From Trichoplusia ni (Eukaryota; Arthropoda; Insecta; Lepidoptera; Noctuidae), in the NCBI RefSeq assembly GCF_003590095.1, contig NC_039488.1:310001-374000 (forward strand): a DNA stretch of 64,000 bases. Reading direction: 5' to 3'. Within the stretch, counting starts at the first letter, position 1; the number at the start of each line of letters is the position of its first letter. The notes beneath the pieces were generated by a model. It saw nothing but the letters and a program-made list of their open reading frames with translations. It was not told where the DNA came from and did no database searches. This document shows, in pieces, positions 1-15,000 of the stretch. Both the position numbers and the translations under genes were made by a program.

Positions 1-3000
1 ATTATGAAATGGTAAGCTGAATATATTTTGAGTCATTATACTCACTTAATAAGGAGCATATACATATCATGTACCTCAAGCATATATATGTAAGTACATA
101 TTTTTTCTGACGTAACTTACCGATGGTCCTGGTGGTGATGCCCCACGAGTTCTGGTAAACGTACACCTTCTCCTGTGTGTCGGGGTCGTCGTACACTATT
201 TCGAACATCTTGGAGAAGTTCTGACCTAAGTGGTGGCTCGTCGCTCCCTGATGGTGACAAAAACAACCCGCTTAGATAAGGAACAATCATCAATAAATCC
301 TACATACGACTATGTAAAATTCGAATATTTACATTTTATCCATTCTGATAAGCATTGTCGTTGATTTCGTTTCGTACGTTGCTCTTGAAAGTGTACTAAG
401 ACGTCAATATTTTAATTGAACTCGGGAGCATTCTTCACAATCAAATTTAGGTCTTATCAAAATGGTCGTAAGTTCGTATATATATATCGTTCATCCACTG
501 ACCTGTATAGCCCTACCGCTGGCGGGTATGTATGCCTCCACAGTGGTGGTGTAGTCCCCTCCCGCGAACTTTTCCTTCTCGGTCTTGCGGCCCTTGATCA
601 CAGGGATGGCCAGCATGTCCTCGTACACGCGGGCGTACAGATCTGATAGTTATAGTTTATATTATTATCTTATACTTTATTTTGACTGCAGGGATAGCCG
701 AGCGGTTGATCCAAGGGTAACCAAGCTATTAATAAGCAAGGATTTAATCACTTACTGCGAGAGACGTTTAATAATAAAAAAAAAATGTATGTTGACTCCT
801 GCATTAAGGAATTTTATTTTGGTCTCGCGGTAAATTTCCCAAACATTCAAGTCACATGCACAAAACACCCAGAATCACATGGCTTGTCCCATACGGCGAT
901 TGCACTTTTGCGGGGCTGAAGCATAGTGACCATGCCACTCACCTATCTATGCAGACATTTATTTTCTAAATCTTATTTTTATCAAGTTTATCAACAATTA
1001 GCTACCTATGCAGTTATTTATTCTCTAGATCTTATTTGATCAAGTTTTATCTAATATAATTAGTAATTATCTTACCAAGTACTTGCAGTACTTCTTCGGC
1101 GGCCTCCTCCTGCAGGCGGAAGGCGGTGTGTCCCTCCTGCCAGAGGAACTCGCGCGTGCGCAGGAACGGCTGCGGCTGCTTGAACTCCCATCTCTGCACA
1201 TACAAATGTTAAGCCTAATATTATATGCACAAAGAAAAACTAATAGCACATTGGTTTTTGATTTTGTGTCATAGTTTCGTCCACTGAATTCAGACGCATG
1301 TCTATTATCCTCATTCTAAGTACATAGGTTGTATAGATTTAACTAAGTGTAGTTTGAAATTAAAATTATATTTGTACGGTTGGACGAGCCAACCTTTCTG
1401 ACATAGACTTTTGATGCATTGCGTTGAAATATAACCGTTTGCACTGGTGTAACTTTTAAAATTAGAGCATAGTGCTCTCCACAAGTTTCTAACATTTGTA
1501 TATTCTAACTATCTATGTTTTATAATATATTGTACGTACAACAACATTATTCCACTGGTTGAGCTTGTAGGGCAGGTCGCGATGGCTCTGTATCCACTTG
1601 GCGTAGGCGGGGTACATGACGGTCTCGGAGGTGGGGCGGATGGCGATGTGCTCGGCCAGCTCGGAGGAGCCCGAGTGCGTGACCCACGCCACCTCGGGGG
1701 CGAAGTCCGCGATGTGGGTCTTCTCGCGCTCCAGCGCCGCCTGGGGGGGGACGAGGAACTAGTTGTTAACCAACTACGTAGGAATACCAGATGACGGTCA
1801 ACAAGGTCCGAACTAACTTAGTAGCATCAGTAACTGATTAATGCATTCATTTTAGGTTAGATTCTAAAGAAGTACAGATAAAGTATACTTTAGATTTTAT
1901 GTTTAAATGCAGGAACCAACCTTACCAACAGAAAGGGATCGAGGTGTTTTAATTGGTGTAAATCCATGCCCTCGGCGAGTCATTAAAGAAAAGTCATTAT
2001 ACGTAAATGCGAAAAAACTTAGATTAAAGTAAGGAAGAGGTTAAATGAAAGTTAAGCTCAAATTATAATCTTTTAGGTAAGCTTCTACTACGTAATCAGT
2101 GTTTTGTTACCTTCGAGACAAATATAGGGAAGTATCCGTCCTTGACGCCCAACTTGCGGAACTCGGCGCTGAGGAAGGTGCGGATACAGTCCCAGATGCT
2201 GTACGACCACGGCCGCAGGATGTAGCACCCCGAGATGTCGTAGTAGTCTATCATCTCCGCTATAAACAATGAAAATATAAAATAAGATCTCTGAAACGAT
2301 ATATACATTACATACATAGTGAAACACAGAGTGCGATGAAACGTAGAGTAACCCGCCTAACAAGTCTAGACGTAAACTAAAAATATTTGGTGAATTCTAC
2401 AATATTTATGTAATCACTCTGCATTTTGGGTCATGAATTTTAATAAGAAAAAAATTAATTGCAGAGATCCAAAGCCTGCATACCAAGATTCACCATTATC
2501 AATAGCAAGCATGAAATACATGACAATAAAGTCTATAAATCAAAGGGACACAATTTTATTATTATGTTTATGTGGTAAACGAACCCACGACCTCAAGGTA
2601 TAACCTCAGGGCCACTAGACTGGGCCAGTTAAAATGATAACTAATGAATAATTACTTACATTTGGTGATAACTTGTGAGTACCACTCAGGTAGGTCGGTG
2701 TCCTTCCTCGCCTCCAGACCTAGCCGGGTGACTTTCTTCACTCCCGAAGACGACTCCGCCACAGGTTTTGGTGACTAAAAATGTTAAAATAACATTATAA
2801 TAGGCTAGGTAGTAAGTTGTGCGTGTTTGGAAAACTTCGATATGATAGACGACAAAATGGAAAAGTAAAATCTATTTGATAGTAATTTTGTAAGACTATT
2901 TAAATAACACAGGGTGACGGATTTTTGACTTTTTTTCTTATTTAAAGAGATATCTTATGAGGCAAAGCGAATTAACAAGGGAGCTAAAACGTTCTGAAAC

Positions 3001-6000
3001 AGGGTTGATTAAAAACTAGTTTTGCCATCTGAAAATCCTTTAAAATAATGTTAATCATTATTCAAATTTATGTACTGTCTTGCTGTGACTTATCGGTGAA
3101 GCATTTTGCATCCTCTCTATCCTGTGTCTTATCTTTTACTTTTTTATGTTGCCACTTCTGTTTTTCCTTTTATTATATCAATAATTAAGTCATGGAGCAT
3201 AACGATACCCATAATGCTCCCTCGCGTTTTCTCTATATTAAAAAAAACGCTCCTTTAATCACTAAGTCCCAATGATTTCTCAAGTAAGCGGAGATCTTTC
3301 TATAAATAACATTACTTTAAACACTAATTACCGGTTCCTTCTTAGCCTCCTTCTTCTCTTTAGGTTTGACCTCCTTAGGCTTGGCCTCCTTCTTCTCCTT
3401 AGCTTTAGAGTCTCGCGGCTGCACGGGCGGCGCGAACGCAGTGCCGGTCTCCGCCTGGTACGCTGCCTTCAGTTCTAGAAGCTTCTTTACCTCTGCGTCG
3501 ATTACCGCCTAGAATGTAAATGTAAATGCAAATTAAAGCCTTGCAAATGGCTTTAATCTATGTTTTAGGTACGCTAAAAATAATAATATAATAGTAATAT
3601 AAAAATAAATTAGTATAATACTAACTCTACTAAAAAACTCTACTAAAAACATACATAGATATTTCATCACCATATTCGTAAACGTTACTAAGTTTAAAAT
3701 CTCCATTTAGTGAAATGCCGTGTCTATCATTGTTGCATGGAATGTAGAGACAGACTAACGAATTTATTAAATACCACATATTTCTTAACTGTTATTCAAA
3801 GTTGCTAATTCCTTTAAAACTTTACCTATTAATCCAAAGTGAACTCTGAATTGTCGTCGGATTCATTATATCACTAGACCAAGTAACAGTTATTCTATCA
3901 GATTACACGTTTTCAAAACCCTGTTTATTACCGTGTGAGTATCATTCGTCATACCTTTTCAGCCTTCTTTCCTTTCAGTTCACGCACAAGATCCCCTTGC
4001 TTGGTGATCTGAGCACCGAGGGCGGCCGCTTTGTCACCACCTCCCTCCATTGCTGCTGGTTTGGTATCCTGCATTTTACATAAACGAAATTATATACATA
4101 TCATAATATTATGAACATATCGAAGTTCAATTAAACTTTCCTTTAAAATCGGTTAAAAGGTTATCGGTCACCGGTGACGGTGACTGTGACCGGAACATTA
4201 TTTTACTACTTCTAAAGATTCGATTCACCAGTGCCCAATCAAATGTATTTTTTGTAATGAAAATTCTACCTGTGCTTCGACTTTAACAGGAGCGGCGTTT
4301 GGTGTCCAGTCGGTACCAGTGATAGCCTTGTATTGAGCCTTGAGATTCAGGAGATTTTTCACCTAAAGAACAAAGAAATAATATTAACATCGAATTTCAA
4401 AAAGGATAGAGGTGGCAATGTAGGGCATATGTTTACGCATAAGCGCGCAAATAATAACTGTTGAACCAATATCTTAAAATCACGCCATAACAAAGTTATT
4501 ACATACACATAGCGCTCTATTTTATTTTTAAAATCTACATTTATACTTTTACCTATGTTTTACAAATAATAAATACTGACTTGACTTTGACTTTAAGTAA
4601 TAGGCCCTCCCCAATCTCACCTCTTACTACCAATTTCGTCAACAGTTTGCGTATTTGCACTGAGCGTCTCATCCGTTACCTAGAATAAGAGACCATAACG
4701 TCCACAACATAAAGTCTATTACACATTAACGTACTTCAACATCAACAACAGACTTTTCCGCCTTCTCCACCTTGAGCCGGCGCACCTTGTCCCCTTGCGC
4801 CGCGATCTGAGTGAGCAGGAGCGCGATCTGCTTGTTGTCGTCCGTCTGCGACTGTTGCTGCGACTGGGAAGGAGCTGGACTGGCAGAGACTGCACCTGGC
4901 TTCCAGTCCTGGGTATATTATGTTTATTGTTAGTTAAATTTTATGAGTAAACTGAAATCAGTTTGGCGATCAAGGATATCAGATTATTAGGAACTAGAGG
5001 TCGAATTAGACCGCTGCAGAGTAGTAAGTAGATCTTAATCTCTTTTTTATGTTGATAAAAACAAACTCTATGTTACTTACTACGTTGCGAATCCCTCCTA
5101 GAACATGTGTGCAAAGTTCAAGACGATCGGTGAAATATTTTTCGCGTGAAATCGTAACAAACAAGCCACATATTTATAATATTATCAGAGATTGCGTTTA
5201 CCCAGAAATGTACAAGAGGTATTAGTAATAAGAAACAACACCGAATTCGTAAAAAAAGATCCAAAAAAGGTGTAAATTAATAAGCTATATGTATGAAGCT
5301 ATATATCTAAACTGTCCGTCAAAAACGGACAACAATGGCAACACTAACCTGTCCTGTAGCTGCCTTATATTTGGCCTTGAGGTCTAACAAGACCTTGACG
5401 GCTTCGTCGACTTTAGCTTTCTCGGCCTTAGCGGACTTCAGCGAGCGAACCAAGTCGCCTTGTTTGGTGATCTCTTTGTTCAAAGACGCTGCGTCACCAG
5501 CAGCAGGTGCTGGAGCTGGTTTTGAGGGCTGACTGGCCGCGGGCGCTACACCCGGCTTCCACTCCTAAGATAAGAAGGTAATTTTGTAAATTATTGGAAC
5601 TATTTTATCTGATTTGCCTTTTGACTGTTTCAGCTACTTTCAACCCATTATAATTACATTTTGACTGCACGTATAGCAGAGTGGTCGAGGTCACCACGCT
5701 AAATCCACTGAGCGCGACGATTCGCGGGTTCGATGCCCGCGTAGGACAAACATTTGCGTGATCCACAAATGTTTGTCCTGAGTCTGAGTGTCTTTGTGCA
5801 TGTGACAAGAATGTTTGTGAAATCCCCCGCGTCACAAGGACTAAATCCCATAATGAGGGAGTCGTTTTTTTTAAATAATAATTTTGACATTTGTTGATAA
5901 CTTATTTTGTAATATTGTAATTTCTTTCACATGTTCAAAGCAAGTCATTTAACTTTGCTTTAACGAATAAACATATTTTTTAAAATAATATTTCACAAAC

Positions 6001-9000
6001 CTGTCCTGTAGCTGCCTTATATTTGGCCTTGAGGTCTAACAAGGCCTTGACGGCTTCGTCGACTTTAGCTTTCTCGGCCTTAGCGGCTTTAAGGGAGCGC
6101 ACCAAGTCGCCTTGCTTGGTGATCTCTTGGCTTAGCGCTGTTGCGTCAGCAGTTGCGGGAGCTGGTGCTGGTGCTGGTTTGCTTGCTGCGGGCGCTGCGC
6201 CCGGCTTCCATTCCTAGCCGAAAGGATTATTTATTTAACTATTTATGCACACAAAATAGTAAAAAAACACATTACAAATATGATGTGCAAGGTTGCTGCT
6301 TATTTCTAAAGAAATCTGAACGGGCAGACCCAGGATTTAAAAATTTGTAAAAGATTACGCACTGTTAAGAAAAGTTCAGTAAAATATATTTAATTTCATT
6401 TTTAATTCTTCCTTAAACTAAACTTCCATGTTCTGTATATTTTACTACTGGTAAAGCTACACGATACGTACGATCAACACTTAGCTAAGTATCGTATATT
6501 TTTCTTTACATGCCGCTGAACAATGACATCATGGCAAACAAGGGCGACGTTTTGCTATACGTTGTTCTTAAATACTACTGTTAAAGTAAATATAAGTGTT
6601 ATTGGCCAATAAGGCTAATAAAAAGAAAAATATAGTTATTATAAAAGTTTCATTCAACCTACCTGTCCTGTAGCCGCTTTATATTTCGCCTTAAGTTCCA
6701 ACAAGACCTTGACGGCTTCGTACACTTTAGCTTTTTCGGCTTTAGCTGATTTCAAAGTGCGGACCAGGTCGCCTTGCTTAGTGATCTCCTGGTTGATGGA
6801 GGACGCGTCGCCAGAGAGGCTGGCAGCGGCTGCTGGGGCGGCGGCTGCTGGGGCAGGGGCTGCTGCTGCGCCAGGCTGCCAAACCTGCGGGAAATGGTAA
6901 TGAAATAGTGTTGCTAAAGCCTTCAAAGATATCGAGGTCTGAGTCTAGGTAAGAATTCAAGGTCGATGGATTCAGTTCAAGCATTTGCGTTATTTAAATC
7001 TTGGCAATAATTGTTTATGTGATTCAAAATTTTGTTAAACCATGCAAGAATTTTAAAGACTGAAAATTATAAAGAACCCCGTTAATCAATCTAAAAAGCC
7101 TTTTTATCGACTTACTTGTCCAGTAGCGTCCTTGTACTGCTTCTTAAGCTCCAGTAATACCTTCACAGCCTGGTCGATCTTCGATTTGTCAGCCTTTTCT
7201 GCTTTCAGGGAGCGGACCAGGTCGCCTTGCTGTGTTATCTGAGCGTTGAGGTCGGTAACAGAGGACGTCTGCGGTGCCGCGGGGCTGGCCACCTGCTGAG
7301 CCGCCTTCACCGGGGCAGGCTTTGACTATGGGCAAGAAAATATACATCAGTCCGGGACCGGAATGAACATGGTAATTAATATCGTGCTGGCTTTTTTTCG
7401 ATGAACGTCAATTATATTATGCAGAGGTTGCAAAATGATGACCGATGATAAAACTAGAGGAAAAAATAAATAGATAGACTAAGTGTAATAATAAATTACA
7501 AAATCTCACCAGTTACTGACGCGACAATAACCTTAAATAAAAATGCTTACTACCTAAATATGTATACGTAAGTAATTAACACAAAATACTTAATCAAATA
7601 ATTTGAAATAATAAAACATAACTGTTGACAATTTGGGCCAAACTATTTTTACTTGGCACTTATCACTAGACAGCAATAAATTGATGTCTAAACTGTAATC
7701 CGCTGGATAAGCGATAGCGAGTATCGAATATGCTTTAACAGCATTAAATGTCTAATGGTTGGAAGTCAGGTTTAAATTACAATTATTATTTTGTTTATAC
7801 TAGCCTCGGCTCGCGCCTTTTCGTGTCGGTTGACGAGATTTCGCGATAAGAAATATGATCTTAATATTTGGATTGTACCAACTTGGAAGGGGCAGGGCAT
7901 AAATAGGAATAAAAATTGTTGTCAATACATATTTCGTAAAAAGAAATAGCAGCATTATAATTGTTTGCTTAAAGATTTCAAGAACAATTCAAGACAGATA
8001 CCTACCCATTGAAGTGACTATTATAACTTCCAAGTGGTCATTAAGATAAACGAAGGCGAAACACGATCTGTCAGCGTCTTAGGTACCGATAAATATGTGA
8101 ACAACGACAATAGTTCAACACAATATTTTAATTTCAACACTTGGCTCTGAGTTTAGGGCAAATAGAAAAAAAGCTTTAGGCGGAGAACATTACAGCAGTA
8201 TTAATAGCAGAATAACAATAATATTGTTAAATATAATAACAACAACTTTGCTAAGATTATAAATAAATATTAATTACCACTCACACTTCACACAATGTAA
8301 CAAAAAATGTTAACAAACGGCACAACATATGCTATAACAACGTTCACACTATCTTTGATTCGCAGTCCGTGCATTCAAAAAGTAGGACCGTGGTGATACT
8401 TTCTAAAAAATATCCAACCAGTTTCGAGAGTACCGGTACAATCGTTATACATTGCACGTTTGATGCAGAACAAGCAACAGGTTTGTTTGTATGGTGTGTT
8501 TAAAGAAGCAATGGAAATCGTTTAATGCGAACGTATGAACACATGTAAATGTTGATTGTGATGGCATTTTGCGTAGCGAAAGGGTATTATGTCAGCTGTA
8601 CGCGTGGATTTTAAACAATCGTTTTCTGATATTGATAAGTACGCGAACTATAATATTGTATTAATAATGGTACCTGCATTATAAATTACCTTAAAACCTA
8701 GTTAAGTTTTTTTAGACATACTAATAGTCGGCCGGAAGGAATATTTCCGTGTTAAATAAATAACTGTAAAAATCTACATAATAAAACAAGGATGGGCAAT
8801 TCATCGTTTTAAATAGTTTAAATGTTGACCTAAGTAGATACCTAACTAACGTCCATACATGAACAAATAAAATTTACCTAGGTACGTATTTATTTCCGAC
8901 TTCTTAAAAAGGAGGTGACTTAATTCGCTAACTTGCGTTAAAATTTGGATACCCAACTTAGATGAAATTGATCGTAAGTTAGGTAGTTTGTTGAGGTTTT

Positions 9001-12000
9001 TAAAATTAACCTAACTGCTTAGAATAACTCACTAAAAGTATTTTATTTCTCGCCGCGTCATTCTAAACGTAACCTCCCTCAGTGCCGAGTGGCCGTTCGT
9101 ACAGGTAGGTATACTATGTTGTAAATTATTGATTGCGTTCGTTCATTCATTAGTTCGGCAAGTCTGGCTAGACTTGCACTCGTATCCTAACGCCTACGTC
9201 CCTCGTCCGAGTCGCGCGACGGGCGCGCGCCGCCATGCGCGCGTGCCGCGTTCGAGTCGATCATCATTTATCTCTGTCTGTCACGGCGAGTGAAGTGATC
9301 AAGTGAATGCATTCAGTGGCGCGGTCGTACCGGCCGCTTACCGGCCAGGTTATTGCTTAGCTTATATTATATACAACCCGTAAAACCCTTTTTGTGTAAA
9401 TTAAAATAGTCTTGTATTTTCTATGATATCTACTGAAATAAAAGAAGTAGTGCATAAAGAAGTATGTAATTAAGTATAGGCATGAAATGTCATTACCCGA
9501 AAAAAAAATTTGATGACAGAAGGAATAAACAAAAAAAAATCGCTATTTTTCAGGTGAAATATGTCGAAGAGGGCTTATTTACCACAATATACAAGTCCGA
9601 ATATAACATTGGTGCCGAACGTGTCCTTCGCCCCACCACGTAAAGAGTATGTTGCGAACCCCACAAATATTAGTTTATTTAGTTGTGATCCAAGTGCCGT
9701 TGCCGCGGGTGTTAGTAGAAGAAGTAGCATAAATTATAGTAATTTGAGGCAGATTGTTGTGGAACCCAGCTTACCCAGCAGTGACGAGATTATTTCGCAT
9801 GCAGGCGCTTCAGTTAATGTAAGTAATAAAATATTTAAGCATTCTAAGTCACAGATAAACAGTTTAGTTTACCTATATTGTGCCGGACTTTTTGAAAGCG
9901 AATATATTTATAATAGGTTATTTTTTAAAATTGCATATTGACGTCATATCGTGTTTCATTCAAAAGAAAAAGTGTTGTTTTATTTATAGTTAATAATTTA
10001 TATTTATTATTATTAGGTAGCTATGATTTAAAACAACAACCGACATTGTGCAACGTTTGGTTAAGCTTGCGATTCAGCATAGGTATAGTATATTTATTGC
10101 AAGGCAAATATTTAAATGTCAATAATGTGATACCTACTCTAGATTTTCTTCTGCATAAACCGAAACAATAAACAAGCTTATTGTGGAGCGACGAGAAGAA
10201 ATTCAGGTACCTACCTAAAAAAAGCATTTTATAGCTGATAGCTTAGCTGATTTTATACCTACCTAGTGTATATTTTCAAAAGCCATCAATTCTAGATAAT
10301 TATTTAATAAAGATGGTGAAAACTTATTAAGTAATTTAAATTGTTATAGGTAGATTAAAATCTAATTTAAACTTGGAATGCCTTATGAGTTTATTAGTCA
10401 GGTAGGTATTGACTTACTTTAAATATTATTTTAAGTAGGTAGGTACTAAGTTTAAGTGGGTTTTAACAACCCACCTTCATAATTCCGTGTGATCAGATTT
10501 CGGTAGTACAAATACTAATGTAGGTTTATTTTATAATATAGTGATGATCTCGTGGAGGAGCTCGTTTTTAAGCTATATCTCCATAAGGGAATCGATCACA
10601 GGTTAAGCTACGCTTGATAAGGTTGGTCCGTAGATGGGTGAACATCTTTGTTATAACGAGTTCCTCCGTGTTTCGGAAGGCACGTTAAATTGTGGGTCCC
10701 GGCTGTTACCTATTCATACATCTTTGACTTTTGAAAGTCTGACAGCCAGTCTATCGGGTATCGTGTTGCCCAGGTAACTGGGTTGAGGAGGTCAGATAGG
10801 CAGTCGCTCCTTGTAATACAGTGATACCTAGCTGAATCCAGTTAGACTAGAAGCCGGCTCCAACATAGTTGGGCAAAGGCTAAGCCGATGATGACTATAC
10901 TCATCGATGACGATGCCCGATGATGTCCACCTATTATACCTACCTGCTTATGGTTGATACCGTTGATGGGAGGTCTTATATATTTTTTAACTAAAAGTTT
11001 ACTTTCGAGAACTCGCCGGCTCATCATATCTGCCTAACGCATGAACTTGTTTCGCGGTACCTACCTTAATGTAGTAGTAAGTTTAGGTACTTACTCGATC
11101 ATTCAAATTACGCGTTATATTTTTTTTGTAACCAATTTATTAACAATGTATGTTTAAAATGATGAGATTAGTGATTCATTATTTGTATTAAGTTCTTTAC
11201 GTACCTACTTACTTAATATTCATTTATTCATTTTAATTTCGTTATGTCGCATGTCGTGTTTAATCGCATATGATTTTATTCTTATTATTTTAAATTTAAT
11301 ATAGATCTTGGTACACAATCAATACCGTTTAGTCGCAGCGTAATAGACTAAGGGCCTGTTCCACTACCGCCACAGAAGTTCATTCAAGTCATTTTTTCTG
11401 CCAGATAGCGGCTTATCAGTGATTGTGAAACAAGTGCTTATAGTTACTTTCGCATTAATTTAGAATTAAAATAAAAAAGTAAGCAGTATTTAAGTCAGTT
11501 TTATTTTTTTGTAGCCGGATAACCAGACGTTTCAACATCAAGATACCAATAGTATGGATCATTCACTAACTTCAAATAATACAAATCCAGGCATTAAAGA
11601 ACTCTCTTCGTCATTGTACAAATCAAGAAACAATTTAGTTGATTTCACAGGTTTTAACTTACTTAAAAGAGATGGAATGAGTTTGACAAAGAATAAAAAT
11701 GATCTCAAAATAAATGACGCTAAACGTGCAGAGATAACTGTAACTTCTAAAAAACAACAAAGTGAAGCTGATAAAAAAGTTAGCAAACCCAAAGAATTTA
11801 CCGCAACTCAGGTTAGTAGCAAGAAAAGTGTTAACAATATTAAAAGTAATGAGACCAATCAAAGCATACCTAATACAAAGGACTCAATGGAAAAATATTT
11901 TAAGCAGCTTTGGGAACGTAATGTGGACAAAAAAGTTGTAAAGACTAAAGAAACTTCAAAACATGAAACGACCGAAAGAATACAAAGTCCAAAGCGTAAT

Positions 12001-15000
12001 AAGCCAAATGCAAAAGCCAAAAACTTAGCATTACCTAGTCAAAGTAAAATAAAACATAAAAAGGATAACTCAGACGCCAAGCGTTCAGAAACTAAATCAA
12101 AGAGCTCAAAAAAGGATACTGAGAATAAAAGTAAAACAAAAACTGTCAGTAAGTCTAAAAGTGAGACTAAACCTAGCATTTTGGTGAAAACGACTACCTC
12201 TTCTATCTCACCCCCTCACAACAACAAACCTCAGCTTAATTCATCCTCATCAAAGGATATAAAACGTAAAGATTTTAAACTAGACCCAAAACGCCAAAAT
12301 GATAGTCAACCTAATAGTGCAAAAAAAGTTGAACAGAAATCAATAAAATCAAAGAAAACAAATTCTGAAAAGAAAACAAGTTCTTCGCGGAAGCCGATTG
12401 TACAGCCCAAAGCAACTAATGAAGAAAAAAAGGACATCAGTACCAAAGAAAAAGCTAGTAATGTTTCTACCATTACTTGTATTAGCAACAATAATACTCT
12501 GCCGAACAAAAATAAAGACGAAAAACAAGATCTGCCAAAAATAGGTCGTAAGAGAACGAAAAGTGAAGTATACAAGGAACAGGACAACATGTCAATAACT
12601 GTAGAACAAGGAGTGAAAGTCAGTTCTACGACAATGGCGAAATATGAAGCCCCAGTGAAGAAATCCAAGCCTAAGAAACGTAAAAGAATAAAATTAGTCA
12701 TTAATATAGAATGTCCGTCTTCGGGCGACTCTGATTCTGAAGGTGGTATCGAATATACCCGACGATCACCAGACGATTGTTCCTTTCTTGATGATTTTGA
12801 TGTCGATGAAATTGTTGAATGTCTTGACTCATGTCGCGAGCCATTTGAATATAAGAAAGTAATGCCTCCAATAATTGAGGACACAAAAACGAATAATATG
12901 TTAACAAATATTCAAGTAGTACAACCAAAAGAAAAATTAATCAATGATTTTAATATTAAAGTAAAATCTGATATAAAAGAAGAAGTTATTGTCATAGTTT
13001 CAGATTCAGAGAATGATGATTCGGAACCAGGAAAAGGGTAAGTCACGCACAATACGAATCGAGCATATTCCCATAAGGCAATTTATTAACTAATAATTTT
13101 TGTTTCAGATTTAAAGCAACACAAAATTGTTGTGTGAAGCCAATGGAGGTTGATTCAAATCAAAATATTAAAGTTGGAATACCATTTCAAGAACAGAGCA
13201 ATATAGTTCATAATCCAAAAGAAACCGATATTAAAAATAGTGCCAAAGATATCATTAATATTATTAACTATAACGCACTGAAATTTAAGGTTAATACTGA
13301 CAACAACGAGGCAATTTTCTCAAAATCTGGTGATATTAAAGAAACTTCTCTCAAGGCAGGATTGAATAGTACAGAAGATAACGAAGACATTCAAATAGAC
13401 GCTAATCCTTCTAATCTGGATGAGTATACTGTGAAGTGTGATACAGTAGAACCGCATAAAGGGATCAGTGACATTAATCAACAAGTTGAGACTAAGAACG
13501 ACACTGTGCCAGCGAGTGTTGGCAATAACGATCAATCACCAATAAAGTTCACTACTACTCAAGATAGAGGCGACATTCAAATTGATGTCAAACCAGTAAT
13601 AGATGAACACATAGTCAAGGAAGTTGTATCTTTACAGAATCAAGCACACAAAACGTTTACTGATGTCAATCAGAATGAAATTATAACTTCCATTTCGCCC
13701 GAGATTACTTATAAAGCAAATGAAGTAGACATTTCGGCTTATAATATCTTTTCCAAAAATACTTTAAGTATGGACGATTCAAATGCAAAAGAAGAAGCGA
13801 CTGATTTAGCCGAAGAAAATGTTGAAATCAACATTGAAAATACAATTATAAATAATAATTCCTTGCCAATATCTAAACAAGAGCGCAATGAAAATACAGA
13901 AATATGCAATGACATTTTAGAACAACCGACAAAAACGTGTGATAATATTAGTAAACAATCTGATACTGTGCTTGAACCTGATTTAAGAGACTGTCTATCA
14001 AAAACTGAAGATAAGTCAGAAACTAATTTACCTACGATTGAAATAAACCAAAAAATAAAAGATTTAGCCAAATTAAATAAATCAGGCAAGAATGTTTGCG
14101 AAGGAAATACAAATATTCAAAAAGATATAACAAATCATAATTCTATAAATACTTTAGCTCAAACTAATGAATCAACAGTAAAAGTTAAAACTAATTCTAA
14201 TTCGGAAAACTCATCTGATCTAATTGAACAAAATGAAAAAACAGCCCCAAAACCTAATAAAGCAGAAACAGAGAAACCTCAGCCGCAAAACGTTAAGGGG
14301 AAACCTAACGCAAAAAATCAAAATAATTCTACATCTAATCTGCAGCAGGCAGACACCAACAATAAAGGGACAACCACAAACGAATGTTTAAAGAATAAAA
14401 CTGAGGAAAACACTAATTTCAAAACTATAGTAGTGCCAGGGAAAAGTGCCGTAGAAACTGCAAACAACAGGATAGTGCCAAAACCGCATAATAAAAAACA
14501 AAGTGATAACTTATCTGATGGCAATTCACAACAGAATCAGGATATGAATATAAAATCAATGACTTCAAAACAATTTATGGCACATTTGGAAACTAGGATG
14601 TTTCAATGTTTTCATTTTAAGTTCAAAATAACATCCATCATCCATAATGGTTCTTTTTCAGTGATTTATAAGTGCAAAGATGATCAAGATGAAGTTTTCG
14701 CCGTCAAAGTTCTCAAGTACGTACTATTTTCTATTTTATTATACTTGTAATAAAAGTAAAAAAATGGTCTTCTTCCGCTAAGATTTAAGTTACACATTTT
14801 TAAAGTCTTATGGTTATTATCTGTTTGTTTGCAGGGATTATGTACGTAGAGGCCGAGCAATATCCAAAATGTTAAATAAAATACAAAATTATGTATCCAT
14901 AGACGGTACTACTATTCTCTACATGATCAATAACTTTAAAATGGGCGATAATTGGTGTTTTATGACTGAACATTATACAAGGAACTTGGCACAAGCTCTG

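Noticed and set aside
12306..12884. 192-codon minus-strand frame opposite the nested gene
   Set aside because: Shadow of the Lys/Ser-rich exon on the plus strand; no start context, no splice partners and repetitive composition mirroring the sense codons.
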